DNA of 64,000 nucleotides from Hellea sp. (GTDB lineage Bacteria; Pseudomonadota; Alphaproteobacteria; Caulobacterales; Maricaulaceae). Each line of letters starts with the position of its first letter. Within the stretch, counting starts at the first letter, position 1. Shown piece by piece: positions 8,261-16,257 of this stretch. The translations under genes were made by a program, and so were the position numbers. The notes below the pieces were generated by a model. It was not told the DNA's origin. It saw only the letters and a program-made list of their open reading frames with translations, and searched no databases. The stretch is from positions 62,001 through 126,000 of the forward strand of contig JAHDDC010000002.1 in NCBI GenBank assembly GCA_020629545.1, read 5' to 3'.

Positions 8261-9745
8261 ATGTCCAAAAAAAACAAAAAGCCATTAAGGCCCAAAGCTC
8301 GCAGGCCGCGGGGTTTCGAAGATAAGTCAGCCGACGTCATTCGTGCAGAAGCAAAGCTGATTGCGGCTGCATTTTCAGTTTATGATAGCCATGGTTTCGA
8401 GCCCCTACAAACGCCAGCCTTTGAATATGCTGATGTATTAGGAAAATTTTTGCCAGATGAGGATCGACCTAATACCGGTGTTTTTGCTTTACGCGATGAT
8501 GACGAGCAGTGGATGTCACTGCGATATGATTTGACGGCTCCGCTCGCGAGATATGTCGCGGAGAACTTTGATGCATTGGCCAAGCCTTATCGCCGTTATC
8601 AAGCAGGAAGCGTTTATCGTAACGAAAAGCCGGGTCCCGGACGGTTCCGAGAGTTTGTTCAGTGTGATGCCGATAGTGTTGGAGCGCCAGGCGCCGCCGC
8701 AGATGCTGAAATGATTATGTTGGCTGCAGATGTAATGCGGGCGGTTGGTCTTAAAGAAGGTCAATATCAGGTTCGCGTCAATAATCGAAAGCTACTTGAT
8801 GGCATTCTAGAGAGCGCCGGCGTATCAAATACCGAAGAAGGAGCTATTCAACGATTGCAGGTTCTGCGCGCGATAGACAAACTTGACCGCCTTGGTTCGG
8901 ACGGCGTTGAGGCTTTGTTGGGCGAAGGACGCGAAGATGAAAGCGGGGACTACACTAAAGGTGCAGGTCTTGCCCCAAGTGCTATTAAATCTGTATTGGG
9001 TTTCACAACAGCCAGTAGCGATGATCGCGGTAAAACAATTTCAAATTTGGAAAAACTGGTGGGAAATTCTGAGAGGGGTTTGTCTGGATGTCAGGAGCTC
9101 ACGGATATCGATACGATTCTAAATTCTGTTGGAATCGGGCCGGACCGCGTAGCATTCGATACATCCATTGTTCGCGGCCTAGGATATTATACAGGCCCTG
9201 TTTTTGAAGTAGAATTACTCACGGATATTAAAGATCGCAAAGGACGGCCGGTTCAAATCGGATCCATCGGCGGCGGTGGTCGTTATGATGATCTGGTATC
9301 AAGGTTTAGGGGGCAAGCCGTTCCCGCAACTGGATTTAGCTTTGGCGTGTCCAGGTTATTATCTGCCCTAGAAAGATTGGGCGCGCTGGAAAATAAAAGC
9401 CGTCCTCCTGTATTTATTTCGGTCTTTGATCGAAGCCTTTTGGGCGAATATTTCCGAATGGCTGAAGATATTCGTGCAGCGGGAATACGAGCGGAAGTCT
9501 ATGTTGGTACCGGAAATATTACCAAACAAATGAAATATGCGGACCGCCGCGGTGCTCAGATCGCAATTATCATGGGCGAGGATGAGCATGCGCGTGGTGA
9601 GGTTACCATTAAGGATCTGGTACTCGGAGCGGAGATGGCAAAGGCCATATCATCAAATGAAGAATGGAAGTCATCGAGACCTGCTCAGCAATCAGTAGCC
9701 AAAGATCAAATGATCAAAGTGATTAAATCCATTTTGGAGAAATAA
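8261..9745 (+). CDS. hisS: Histidyl-tRNA synthetase
   Basis: This cytoplasmic class II enzyme charges tRNA-His with histidine. Visible signatures are the N-terminal RPRGFEDK region, class II motif 2 (YRNEKPGPGRFREFVQ), the histidine-specific RGLGYYTGPVFE segment, and the final GGGGRYDDL...FGVSRLL motif 3 region followed by the anticodon-binding domain. At 494 residues it is of the longer alphaproteobacterial type. The ATG at 8261 has GAGG six bases upstream and is preferred over the ATG at 8249. It is transcribed alone, with a strong hairpin overlapping its stop codon. Confidence 0.95.
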   Translation: MSKKNKKPLRPKARRPRGFEDKSADVIRAEAKLIAAAFSVYDSHGFEPLQTPAFEYADVLGKFLPDEDRPNTGVFALRDDDEQWMSLRYDLTAPLARYVAENFDALAKPYRRYQAGSVYRNEKPGPGRFREFVQCDADSVGAPGAAADAEMIMLAADVMRAVGLKEGQYQVRVNNRKLLDGILESAGVSNTEEGAIQRLQVLRAIDKLDRLGSDGVEALLGEGREDESGDYTKGAGLAPSAIKSVLGFTTASSDDRGKTISNLEKLVGNSERGLSGCQELTDIDTILNSVGIGPDRVAFDTSIVRGLGYYTGPVFEVELLTDIKDRKGRPVQIGSIGGGGRYDDLVSRFRGQAVPATGFSFGVSRLLSALERLGALENKSRPPVFISVFDRSLLGEYFRMAEDIRAAGIRAEVYVGTGNITKQMKYADRRGAQIAIIMGEDEHARGEVTIKDLVLGAEMAKAISSNEEWKSSRPAQQSVAKDQMIKVIKSILEK

Positions 9746-9768
9746 GGCGATCCGGTGGATCGCCTTAT
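9742..9768 (+). terminator. Hairpin at the end of hisS
   Basis: A perfect 12-base-pair stem (ATAAGGCGATCC with GGATCGCCTTAT) closes on a GGT loop and includes the hisS stop codon. No T-run follows, so it may end transcription inefficiently or protect the 3' end of the mRNA. Confidence 0.55.
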
Positions 9769-9848
9769 GGGGAATCTCAAAAGGGGATCAATTGAGAACT
9801 GCAATTTAAGCTATATGTTTTATATTAGCAATTTAAAATAATATTTTT

Positions 9849-9881
9849 CAAAGAAAAAGACCCTGCCGGATAAGGGCAGGG
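9849..9881 (-). terminator. Orphan minus-strand rho-independent terminator
   Basis: The stem CCCTGCC (9861-9867) with GGCAGGG (9875-9881) is flanked on its left by an A-rich run. On the minus strand this reads as a GC hairpin followed by TCTTTTTCTTTG, a textbook terminator. Both flanking genes are on the plus strand, so no annotated minus-strand gene ends here. An untranslated small RNA, or a relic of a lost gene, between 9882 and 9971 would explain it. Confidence 0.5.
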
Positions 9882-9971
9882 CCAGTAAGAGAGAGACAAC
9901 TCATCAAATTGATAAGTTAGATTGCATTTACGGAAAAGCGTGTGAATGTTATCTGAACAGTAGAGGAAGTT

Positions 9972-10670
9972 ATGAGCGCGAATTCATCTGGCATTCAGCT
10001 AAAGATTATCCCTGTCACGCCTTTGCAGCAAAACTGCTCTATGCTTTGGGATACAGATACTATGGAAGGTGTTCTTGTTGATCCGGGCGGAGAGGCCGAG
10101 CGTCTGTTGGAGGCCGCTAGATCTGAAGGCATTACGATAAAAGAAATGTGGCTCACCCATGGGCATCTGGATCATGCTGGCGGCGCAGAGGATATCCGAA
10201 ATGAAACCGGTGCGCCGATCATAGGGCCCCACAAAGACGACCAGTTTTGGTTGGATCAAATTGAGTCCGGCTACGCTAAATATGGCATGGCTGGTATGGG
10301 GAAGGATGTAACCCCAGACCGGTATCTTGAAGAAGGCGATGTTTTAAAACTTGGTGATGTTGAATTTTCAGTCGTTCATACGCCTGGCCACACGCCTGGT
10401 CATGTTGTCATTTTTAATCAAGACCTGAAAATCGCCTTTGTTGGAGATGTTTTGTTTCGGGGCAGCGTCGGAAGAACTGACTTTCCGCGCAGTAATACCC
10501 AAGATCTAATCAATTCGATAAAAGAAAAATTGTGGCCGCTGGGGTCGGATATGCGCTTTATACCCGGACACGGTCCCGCCAGCACTTTTGGGCAGGAACG
10601 GGCTGACAATCCCTTTGTCGGCGACAAAGTGATAGGAAACGGCCTAAAAAATACTGATGGTGTTATGTAA
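9972..10670 (+). CDS. Metallo-beta-lactamase-fold hydrolase (glyoxalase II-like)
   Basis: The 232-residue protein has the THGHLDHAGG metal motif (HxHxDH). It also has HTPGHTPGH, the GDVLFRGSVGRTDFP aspartate region and a final PGHGP histidine, so it should bind two metal ions. It resembles the short YcbL/GloB-like thioesterases, which hydrolyse S-lactoylglutathione or related thioesters in the cytoplasm. It lacks the C-terminal domain of full glyoxalase II. The real substrate is not decided by the sequence. The start follows GAGGAAGT. Confidence 0.88.
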   Translation: MSANSSGIQLKIIPVTPLQQNCSMLWDTDTMEGVLVDPGGEAERLLEAARSEGITIKEMWLTHGHLDHAGGAEDIRNETGAPIIGPHKDDQFWLDQIESGYAKYGMAGMGKDVTPDRYLEEGDVLKLGDVEFSVVHTPGHTPGHVVIFNQDLKIAFVGDVLFRGSVGRTDFPRSNTQDLINSIKEKLWPLGSDMRFIPGHGPASTFGQERADNPFVGDKVIGNGLKNTDGVM

Positions 10671-10671
10671 T

Positions 10672-10950
10672 CTAACGGTTGCCGGCGGCTTTTTCCATAG
10701 CGCTAGCTAAAGTTACATCTTTATCGGTAACACCGCCAGCATCATGCGTCGTTAGGGTAATGTCCACGCGGTTATAAACATTGAACCATTCTGGATGATG
10801 ATCCATTCTATCGGCAATAATCGCGATCTGTGTCATAAATCCGAACGCCTCTGCGAAATCCGAAAATTTGTATATTTTTGTTATAAAGTCGTCACCGGCT
10901 GTCCAGCCGTCTAGGTTTTTGACAACATCTTCTGGTTTCAAAAGCGTCAT
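10672..10950 (-). CDS. phhB: Pterin-4a-carbinolamine dehydratase
   Basis: This 92-residue protein shows the dehydratase signature: [24 protein letters not shown], then [21 protein letters not shown], with the active-site histidine pair and the later T-H-D. The family recycles the tetrahydropterin cofactor of aromatic amino-acid hydroxylases and can act as a dimerisation cofactor. No phenylalanine hydroxylase gene is in the window, so its partner is unknown. Its stop lies one base from the converging hydrolase stop. No clear ribosome site precedes the ATG. Confidence 0.9.
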   Translation of the reverse strand: MTLLKPEDVVKNLDGWTAGDDFITKIYKFSDFAEAFGFMTQIAIIADRMDHHPEWFNVYNRVDITLTTHDAGGVTDKDVTLASAMEKAAGNR

Positions 10951-11028
10951 AATTTAGCCTTGGTTATATATCATTCATCTGTCTTTGGTAATAGCCTACG
11001 CAATCGGAAACAAGGTCACAAGACTATC

Positions 11029-11442
11029 ATGTCGAACACCATGCCTACAGCCTCACTTTTTACGGGATTTCCGCGTCCAGCTCATTATATTTTGGTCGGT
11101 TTTGGGTGGCTGATTTTCATTGCGAGTTTTATCGTGATTGGGATTTCTTCGATGACCCCGGTGGGCGCGCCGCCCAGCGGAATGCACTTGGACAAGCTTC
11201 TTCACGCTATCGCCTATGGCGTCCTTACATTTGGCCTGGTTTTTGCCTGGCCAAAGCGAGCGCTGCCTTTAATCTTTGCGGTGACTTTTATTTATGGTAT
11301 AATTCTCGAGATCATGCAGGGAACGCTGGCCGAGGGACGTACAGCTTCTCTATTTGACGCATTGGCTAACGGGTTAGGTGCCTTGTTGATTATCGGTCTT
11401 TGGATTTGGATTTGTCCCCGATTGAAACAAAATCCCGTCTAA
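11029..11442 (+). CDS. VanZ-like integral membrane protein
   Basis: The 137-residue protein has four hydrophobic helices. The VanZ-type motifs are DKLLHAIAYGVLTFGL in the second helix and LEIMQGTLAEGRTASLFDA, followed by ANGLGALL. The family's biochemical role is poorly known; the namesake gives low-level teicoplanin resistance. The ATG at 11029 fits the start of the conserved domain better than an upstream TTG at 10960. It is divergent from the pterin dehydratase and appears to be transcribed alone. Confidence 0.75.
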   Translation: MSNTMPTASLFTGFPRPAHYILVGFGWLIFIASFIVIGISSMTPVGAPPSGMHLDKLLHAIAYGVLTFGLVFAWPKRALPLIFAVTFIYGIILEIMQGTLAEGRTASLFDALANGLGALLIIGLWIWICPRLKQNPV

Positions 11443-11552
11443 CAAGAAATTTGAAAAGTCATTGCGCGACGCAGGTTAAGCTCATGTCGAGCAATCTGTA
11501 AACATGGTATGATTACTGCAAGAGAGAATTGAATTTGGCGTCTTTTTGTGGA

Positions 11553-11568
11553 TTAAGACGTTGTTAAC
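11553..11568 (+). promoter_or_regulatory. CtrA-type binding box
   Basis: The bases read TTAA, then GACGTTG, then TTAAC, an exact match to the full CtrA recognition pattern TTAA-N7-TTAAC. The box ends 30 bases before the ATG of the secreted repeat protein, and another TTAA follows at 11572. CtrA is the master cell-cycle regulator of alphaproteobacteria. The match is seen; binding is inferred. Confidence 0.6.
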
Positions 11569-11598
11569 CGTATTAAGAACCTAGGGAATGGGGCAATC

Positions 11599-12909
11599 AT
11601 GTCGAACCAACTCAAAAAAGTGAGCTTACTGGCCGCGTCGTTATTGGCAATTGGGCAAGGCACCGCATCCGCGGGAAATATTCCAACTCCGCCAAGTCTC
11701 GTACCGTCAAACCCTGAAGCTGGAGAATGTTATGCACGGGTTAAGGTTCCAGCCCGCATGGAGCCCAGAACTGAACAAGTGATGGTGCAGGAAGGTTTCA
11801 CTGAATATCAAGTCCAGCAACCCTATATTTCTTCACGCCAGCAACAGGTTATGATTAAGGAGCCTAGCGTTGAGTATCGAGTCCGCCAACCGCGCTATTC
11901 AACGGTTACGGAACAAATGCTGGTTCGCCCGGCATATGAGAAACTCGAAGTTAGCTACGCCAAGTTCAAAACAATTACAGAAACTGTTCAGGTTACTGCT
12001 CCGCGACTGATCTGGAAAAAAGGGAATCCGGGACAATTGGCTGCTCAGGGTTACATTATTCATTCAACGGCAGATGGCGGCCCTGGCGGACAGGGCTACG
12101 GGTCCACTATCCAATATGGGGCAGCGCGTAGCGCGGATACACACTGCGGAGAAACCTGCGAGATATGGTGTCTGGTCGAGGAACCAGGGCAAACTGTCAG
12201 CTATAATCGCCGCGTTCTTGAACAGCCTGGTATGGTAAACCGTGTCCCCGTCGAAGCGAAGTACCAGTCCATAACCAAGCAGGTCTTGGTTGATCCAGGT
12301 GGAGTTGAGGAAGTTCCTGTCCCAGCACAATATTCCACGGTTATGGTTGAAGATGTTCAGCCTGCACGGGCAACACAGACCAATATTCCGCCGCAATATG
12401 ATCAAGTTGTTGCAAATGTGCCTGTTGAGGAAGAGCGTTGGGAATGGCGACGTGTTGTTTGTGAGCCGGGAACTAAGCCGATTCAAACTCCACCGGCTCA
12501 GATTATAGAACCTGCGCAAATCACGACATATCCGGCACCAACTTATTCGACTCCAACATACGCGTCTCCATCCTACTCTGCGCCGACCTATACAGCCCCG
12601 AGTGGCTATACAGGTGGTAACACCATGGCCTATGAAGGGGTTTGCCGTGAAGGCGATACACGCCATGAATGTGTCAGTGGTTCAGTATCCACCTATGAAG
12701 GCGTTAGCAGTGGTCATCATTATGGTGGTTCAACTAGCGGCTATCAGAGTTATGGAAGCGGAACATCTGGTCACCATCATTCCGGCGGAAGTTACAATCA
12801 GTCATCTGGAACTGTTTACGATAAAGCCACAGGTTATTATGAGAAAGCGTCGAGTGCTCATGATGCTTATGAAACTGTCAAACGCACCAAGAAGCGTTGG
12901 CGTCGTTAA
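11599..12909 (+). CDS. Secreted repeat protein with Cys-Tyr-Ala-Arg motif and low-complexity tail
   Basis: The 436-residue protein has a signal peptide (cleavage near TASAG, residue 26). A GECYARVKVPA block is followed by repeats of about 25 residues of the pattern EQVMV...Y.V.QP.YS, near residues 60-135. A cysteine cluster CGETCEIWC sits near residue 190, and a second set of related repeats spans about 195-290. The tail is rich in P/T/S/Y and then G/H/S/Y, and ends in a basic KRTKKRWRR. Similar CYAR-repeat segments occur in front of OmpA domains in other bacteria; here no OmpA domain follows. A cell-surface or matrix role is a guess. GGGG precedes the ATG, and a CtrA-type box lies upstream. 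Confidence 0.7.
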   Translation: MSNQLKKVSLLAASLLAIGQGTASAGNIPTPPSLVPSNPEAGECYARVKVPARMEPRTEQVMVQEGFTEYQVQQPYISSRQQQVMIKEPSVEYRVRQPRYSTVTEQMLVRPAYEKLEVSYAKFKTITETVQVTAPRLIWKKGNPGQLAAQGYIIHSTADGGPGGQGYGSTIQYGAARSADTHCGETCEIWCLVEEPGQTVSYNRRVLEQPGMVNRVPVEAKYQSITKQVLVDPGGVEEVPVPAQYSTVMVEDVQPARATQTNIPPQYDQVVANVPVEEERWEWRRVVCEPGTKPIQTPPAQIIEPAQITTYPAPTYSTPTYASPSYSAPTYTAPSGYTGGNTMAYEGVCREGDTRHECVSGSVSTYEGVSSGHHYGGSTSGYQSYGSGTSGHHHSGGSYNQSSGTVYDKATGYYEKASSAHDAYETVKRTKKRWRR

Positions 12910-13419
12910 TTATAGCGTCTTTCGCATGATCCACTCCTTGTCGAGCTGTTGCCCGACGGGGAACTCATAATCGCCGATTTTTTCAAATCCGTGACGGGCA
13001 TAGAATCTGTGTCCGTCAAAATTCTCTGAAAATACACTTAGAACCATGTCTGATGCCCCCTGAGCGCGCGCATGATCTATTGCGGCGTCCATCAAACGTT
13101 TGCCTAGTCCCAGATTTTGATAATCTGGCAATGCATAGAGCTTTGATATCTCTATCGCGTCCGGCAATGGCGGATCACAGGGCAAGCTGTTCGGGCAAAG
13201 CTTGATATAGGCGACCAGTTTTTCCCCATCCTCAATGACCCAAATAGGTTTTTCTGGAGTGTCCAAAGCAGATTGATAGGCCAAAGGCGAATGAGACTTC
13301 GCTATGAAATAGGCCCGGTCTTCCGGCCTGTATAAATGTCCAAAGGCCGAAGTAAAAGTGGCGGCACCAAGTGCCGCCAAATTATTGACATCTCCACGGC
13401 CTGCGCGGCGAAGCTCCAT
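12910..13419 (-). CDS. GNAT family N-acetyltransferase
   Basis: This 169-residue protein has the GNAT core. ALPDYQNLGLGKRLMDAAIDHARAQG forms the acetyl-CoA pyrophosphate loop (Q-x-x-G-x-G), and FYARHGFEKIGDYEFPVG forms the last strand and helix. Family members move an acetyl group from acetyl-CoA to a small-molecule or protein amine in the cytoplasm; the acceptor cannot be told. The ATG follows the symporter's TAG with no gap, so the two genes are co-transcribed and probably coupled. Its stop abuts the converging repeat-protein gene. Confidence 0.88.
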   Translation of the reverse strand: MELRRAGRGDVNNLAALGAATFTSAFGHLYRPEDRAYFIAKSHSPLAYQSALDTPEKPIWVIEDGEKLVAYIKLCPNSLPCDPPLPDAIEISKLYALPDYQNLGLGKRLMDAAIDHARAQGASDMVLSVFSENFDGHRFYARHGFEKIGDYEFPVGQQLDKEWIMRKTL

Positions 13420-14874
13420 CTATTCGATGGAGTCGAAGTCTGGTTCTTGGCCGAGTTTTTTAGCTTCGAAATAGTGCTTCGCCATTTTGAATACCAGAGG
13501 TGATAGCAAGACCAACGCGATCAGGTTCGGCGCCGCCATCAATCCGGTTAGCGTATCAGCGACTAGCCAGAACAAGTTGACGATATTTGAAACACTGCCT
13601 TCAAGCGCAAGAGCTGCTGCGCCAAAGAACACAACTACAACCCAGCTGATGCGATATGGCAAGATACTTCTTTCGCCGAATAAGAATGCACAACACCGTT
13701 CACCGTAATAGGACCAGCCAAGGATTGTCGTGAAGCCGAAGACAACAAGGCCTAGCGTAACGATGTGTTTCCCAAGGTTTGTCAAAGACGCATCAAAAGC
13801 TGCTACCGTAAGCGGCGCGCCAGTATCGCAACCTTCTGGTTGTGTTCCTGACATCAATGTAGCGACATTTTCCGGGCTAGGCACGCAGTGCGGCTCAATT
13901 ACGCCAGAGGTTAAAATAATCAAAGCTGTAATCGTACAAACGATAAGCGTATCAATTACGGTTCCCAGCATAGCGACCAAGCCTTGGTTGACCGGGTCTT
14001 TGTTACGAGCCGCAGCATGAGCGATGGGCGCTGATCCTTGACCGGCTTCGTTAGAAAAGATACCGCGCGCGATACCTTTTTGCATGGCTAGGACCATCAG
14101 ACCGATTGTAATCCCGGTTGAAGCCTCGTGGAAACCAAATGCCCCCTTAAAGATCGATCCGAAGGCGGCTGGAACACCGTCTAAATTCATGAAAATTACG
14201 ACCATACCCGCGATGAAATATGCACCTGCCATGAAAGGTACGACAGCACTCGCAACAATGCCAATACGTTCAATGCCGCCAATAATAACGGCGGCGGCAC
14301 CTGCAGCGAGAACCACGCCTGAGAATATAGGCGGAATGCCATAAGAATTATTCAAGGCATCTGCGACGGAATTAGATTGAATCGATGCGCCAGTACCCCA
14401 CGCTGCCAGCATGCCGAACCCGGCAAAGGCTACAGCGAGCCAACGCCATTTAGGTCCAAGTCCGTTTTTAATGTAATACATAGGCCCACCAACGCGGTTG
14501 CCATTTGCATCGATTTCACGGTAGCGGACCGCCAATACCCCTTCGGAGAATTTGGTTGCGGTTCCGACAATTGCCGTCATCCACATCCAGAATATTGCGC
14601 CGGGCCCGCCAATGGCGATCGCCGCGGCAACACCGGCAATATTACCAGTGCCGATGGTGGACGAAAGGGCGGTCATTAATGCTGCAAAAGGTGAAACATC
14701 CCCTTCTTCTTCGTCACCTGAGCGTCGACGGAAGAGTTGTTTGAACCCATATGGAATCCGGATAATTGACATAAGCCGAAGCCCAAACGTCAAATATGCG
14801 CCGGTCAATAAGAGTAGGCCCATCATCGGCCATCCCCAGACTAGTCCATTTATGGTATTGATTATATTTTCCAT
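13420..14874 (-). CDS. Alanine/glycine:cation symporter (AGCS family)
   Basis: This is a polytopic inner-membrane sodium (or proton)-coupled amino-acid carrier of 484 residues with about ten helices. The AGCS signatures are visible: SSTIGTGNIAGVAAAIAIGGPGAIFWMW near residue 70, and GIARGIFSNEAGQGSAPIAHAAA in the middle. The ATG at 14874 is preceded by GGGGAT, so an in-frame TTG at 14886 is less likely to be the start. It is the first gene of a pair with the GNAT acetyltransferase. Which amino acid it carries is not shown by sequence. Confidence 0.92.
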   Translation of the reverse strand: MENIINTINGLVWGWPMMGLLLLTGAYLTFGLRLMSIIRIPYGFKQLFRRRSGDEEEGDVSPFAALMTALSSTIGTGNIAGVAAAIAIGGPGAIFWMWMTAIVGTATKFSEGVLAVRYREIDANGNRVGGPMYYIKNGLGPKWRWLAVAFAGFGMLAAWGTGASIQSNSVADALNNSYGIPPIFSGVVLAAGAAAVIIGGIERIGIVASAVVPFMAGAYFIAGMVVIFMNLDGVPAAFGSIFKGAFGFHEASTGITIGLMVLAMQKGIARGIFSNEAGQGSAPIAHAAARNKDPVNQGLVAMLGTVIDTLIVCTITALIILTSGVIEPHCVPSPENVATLMSGTQPEGCDTGAPLTVAAFDASLTNLGKHIVTLGLVVFGFTTILGWSYYGERCCAFLFGERSILPYRISWVVVVFFGAAALALEGSVSNIVNLFWLVADTLTGLMAAPNLIALVLLSPLVFKMAKHYFEAKKLGQEPDFDSIE

Positions 14875-15004
14875 GCGGATCCCCAATAAATTTTTCGGAG
14901 AACATAAAGCTCAAATCATTTTGTGCAAGGGGCTATAAATTTTTAGCTTTCCACGCGGCCCAGACTCCTATAGGGCAATCGCTCGAATTTTGATGGAGTG
15001 CCCT

Positions 15005-16198
15005 ATGTTTGAGAGCCTGATCGCCCGTCCGACCGACGCTATTATCGCCCTAATGGAGATGGCCAAGGCGGACACTAATCCGAACAAGATTGACTTAGGT
15101 GTCGGGGTTTACAAAACGGCCGATGGCGCAACGCCAATTATGCGAGCAGTCAAACAGGCTGAAGGCCTTTATCTAACCGAAGAGATCACAAAATCATATG
15201 TTTCAACGATCGGGAATGCCGAGTTCAGAACGTCGATGCTGGATCTGATTTTCGGCACTGATTACGCACCGCTGACGGAAGGCCGAATTGCCAGTGCCCA
15301 AGCCACAGGCGGGTCGGGCGCGCTGCGTCTCGGTGCCGAGCTTGTTATGTCATCCGGTAAAAACCCAACGGTTTGGGTGCCGACACCTACCTGGGCTAAT
15401 CACACGCCTCTGATTGGATCAGTTGGTCTGACGATCAAGCAATATCCTTATTATAATAGCGACACATTAGGAGTTGATTTTGATGACATGCTGGCCTGCC
15501 TAAAAGACGAAGCCAAAGCCGGTGATGTTATTGTCCTACATGGCTGTTGTCACAATCCAACAGGTGCTGATCTCTCCAAAGCGCAATGGGATCGTCTGGC
15601 ACCAGTTCTGCGCGATAACGAACTTATACCTTTTGTTGATCTGGCATATTTTGGCTTAGGTCACGGGATTGAGGAAGATACTTATGGATTGCGTTTGGTG
15701 GGCGAAATCTGTCCAGAAGTTTTGATGGCCGCATCATGCTCTAAAAACTTCGCGCTGTATAAAGAGCGAGTCGGTTTGGTCGCTGCGATCACAACCTCAC
15801 CAGATCAAGCCAAGCTCGTTCAAAGTCAATTCGGCGCGCTGCAACGTCGCCTGACCTCTATGCCGCCAGATCACGGCGCTGCACTTGTCGCCCGTATTTT
15901 GGGCGATGCGGCTTTGCGTCAAGTTTGGACCGAAGAACTCGATGAAATGCGCGAACGCATGCAGACTTTACGCAAATCTTTATCTGATGCGCTCCGTGTT
16001 CAAGGGGCCGAAGCCATGGCCGCCGCGATTTTGAATCAGAACGGAATGTTTTCCACTCTTCCGCTGAGCCTCGAGCAAACGCAGGCTTTGCGCGAAAAGC
16101 ACTCCGTCTATGTTATGAATTCGGGCCGCATGAATATTGCCGGGGCAAACGCCACTAACATTCCGCGACTAGCTGAGGCTATTCTGGCAGTTTTGTAA
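15005..16198 (+). CDS. Class I aromatic/aspartate aminotransferase
   Basis: This PLP enzyme of 397 residues belongs to the AspC/TyrB branch, which moves amino groups between aspartate or aromatic amino acids and 2-oxoglutarate. It shows LGVGVYKTADGATPIMRAVK, the HGCCHNPTGADL motif, DLAYFGLGHG, and the Schiff-base lysine region SCSKNFALYKERVG. The usual C-terminal arginine appears in NSGRMNIAG. The ATG at 15005 has GGAG seven bases upstream; the upstream in-frame ATG at 14993 lacks this. Aspartate and aromatic amino-acid specificity cannot be separated by reading alone. Confidence 0.92.
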   Translation: MFESLIARPTDAIIALMEMAKADTNPNKIDLGVGVYKTADGATPIMRAVKQAEGLYLTEEITKSYVSTIGNAEFRTSMLDLIFGTDYAPLTEGRIASAQATGGSGALRLGAELVMSSGKNPTVWVPTPTWANHTPLIGSVGLTIKQYPYYNSDTLGVDFDDMLACLKDEAKAGDVIVLHGCCHNPTGADLSKAQWDRLAPVLRDNELIPFVDLAYFGLGHGIEEDTYGLRLVGEICPEVLMAASCSKNFALYKERVGLVAAITTSPDQAKLVQSQFGALQRRLTSMPPDHGAALVARILGDAALRQVWTEELDEMRERMQTLRKSLSDALRVQGAEAMAAAILNQNGMFSTLPLSLEQTQALREKHSVYVMNSGRMNIAGANATNIPRLAEAILAVL

Positions 16199-16257
16199 CC
16201 ATCCGGAGAAATTGTGGCGGCCTTTACAACAGCGGCAACGCAGGCCATCCCCGTGGG

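Noticed and set aside
12064-12666. Long minus-strand reading frame of about 200 codons, antisense to the repeat protein.
   Set aside because: It is a composition shadow of the repeats; its product is rich in Arg, Cys, Trp and Ile with no domain and there is no ribosome site.
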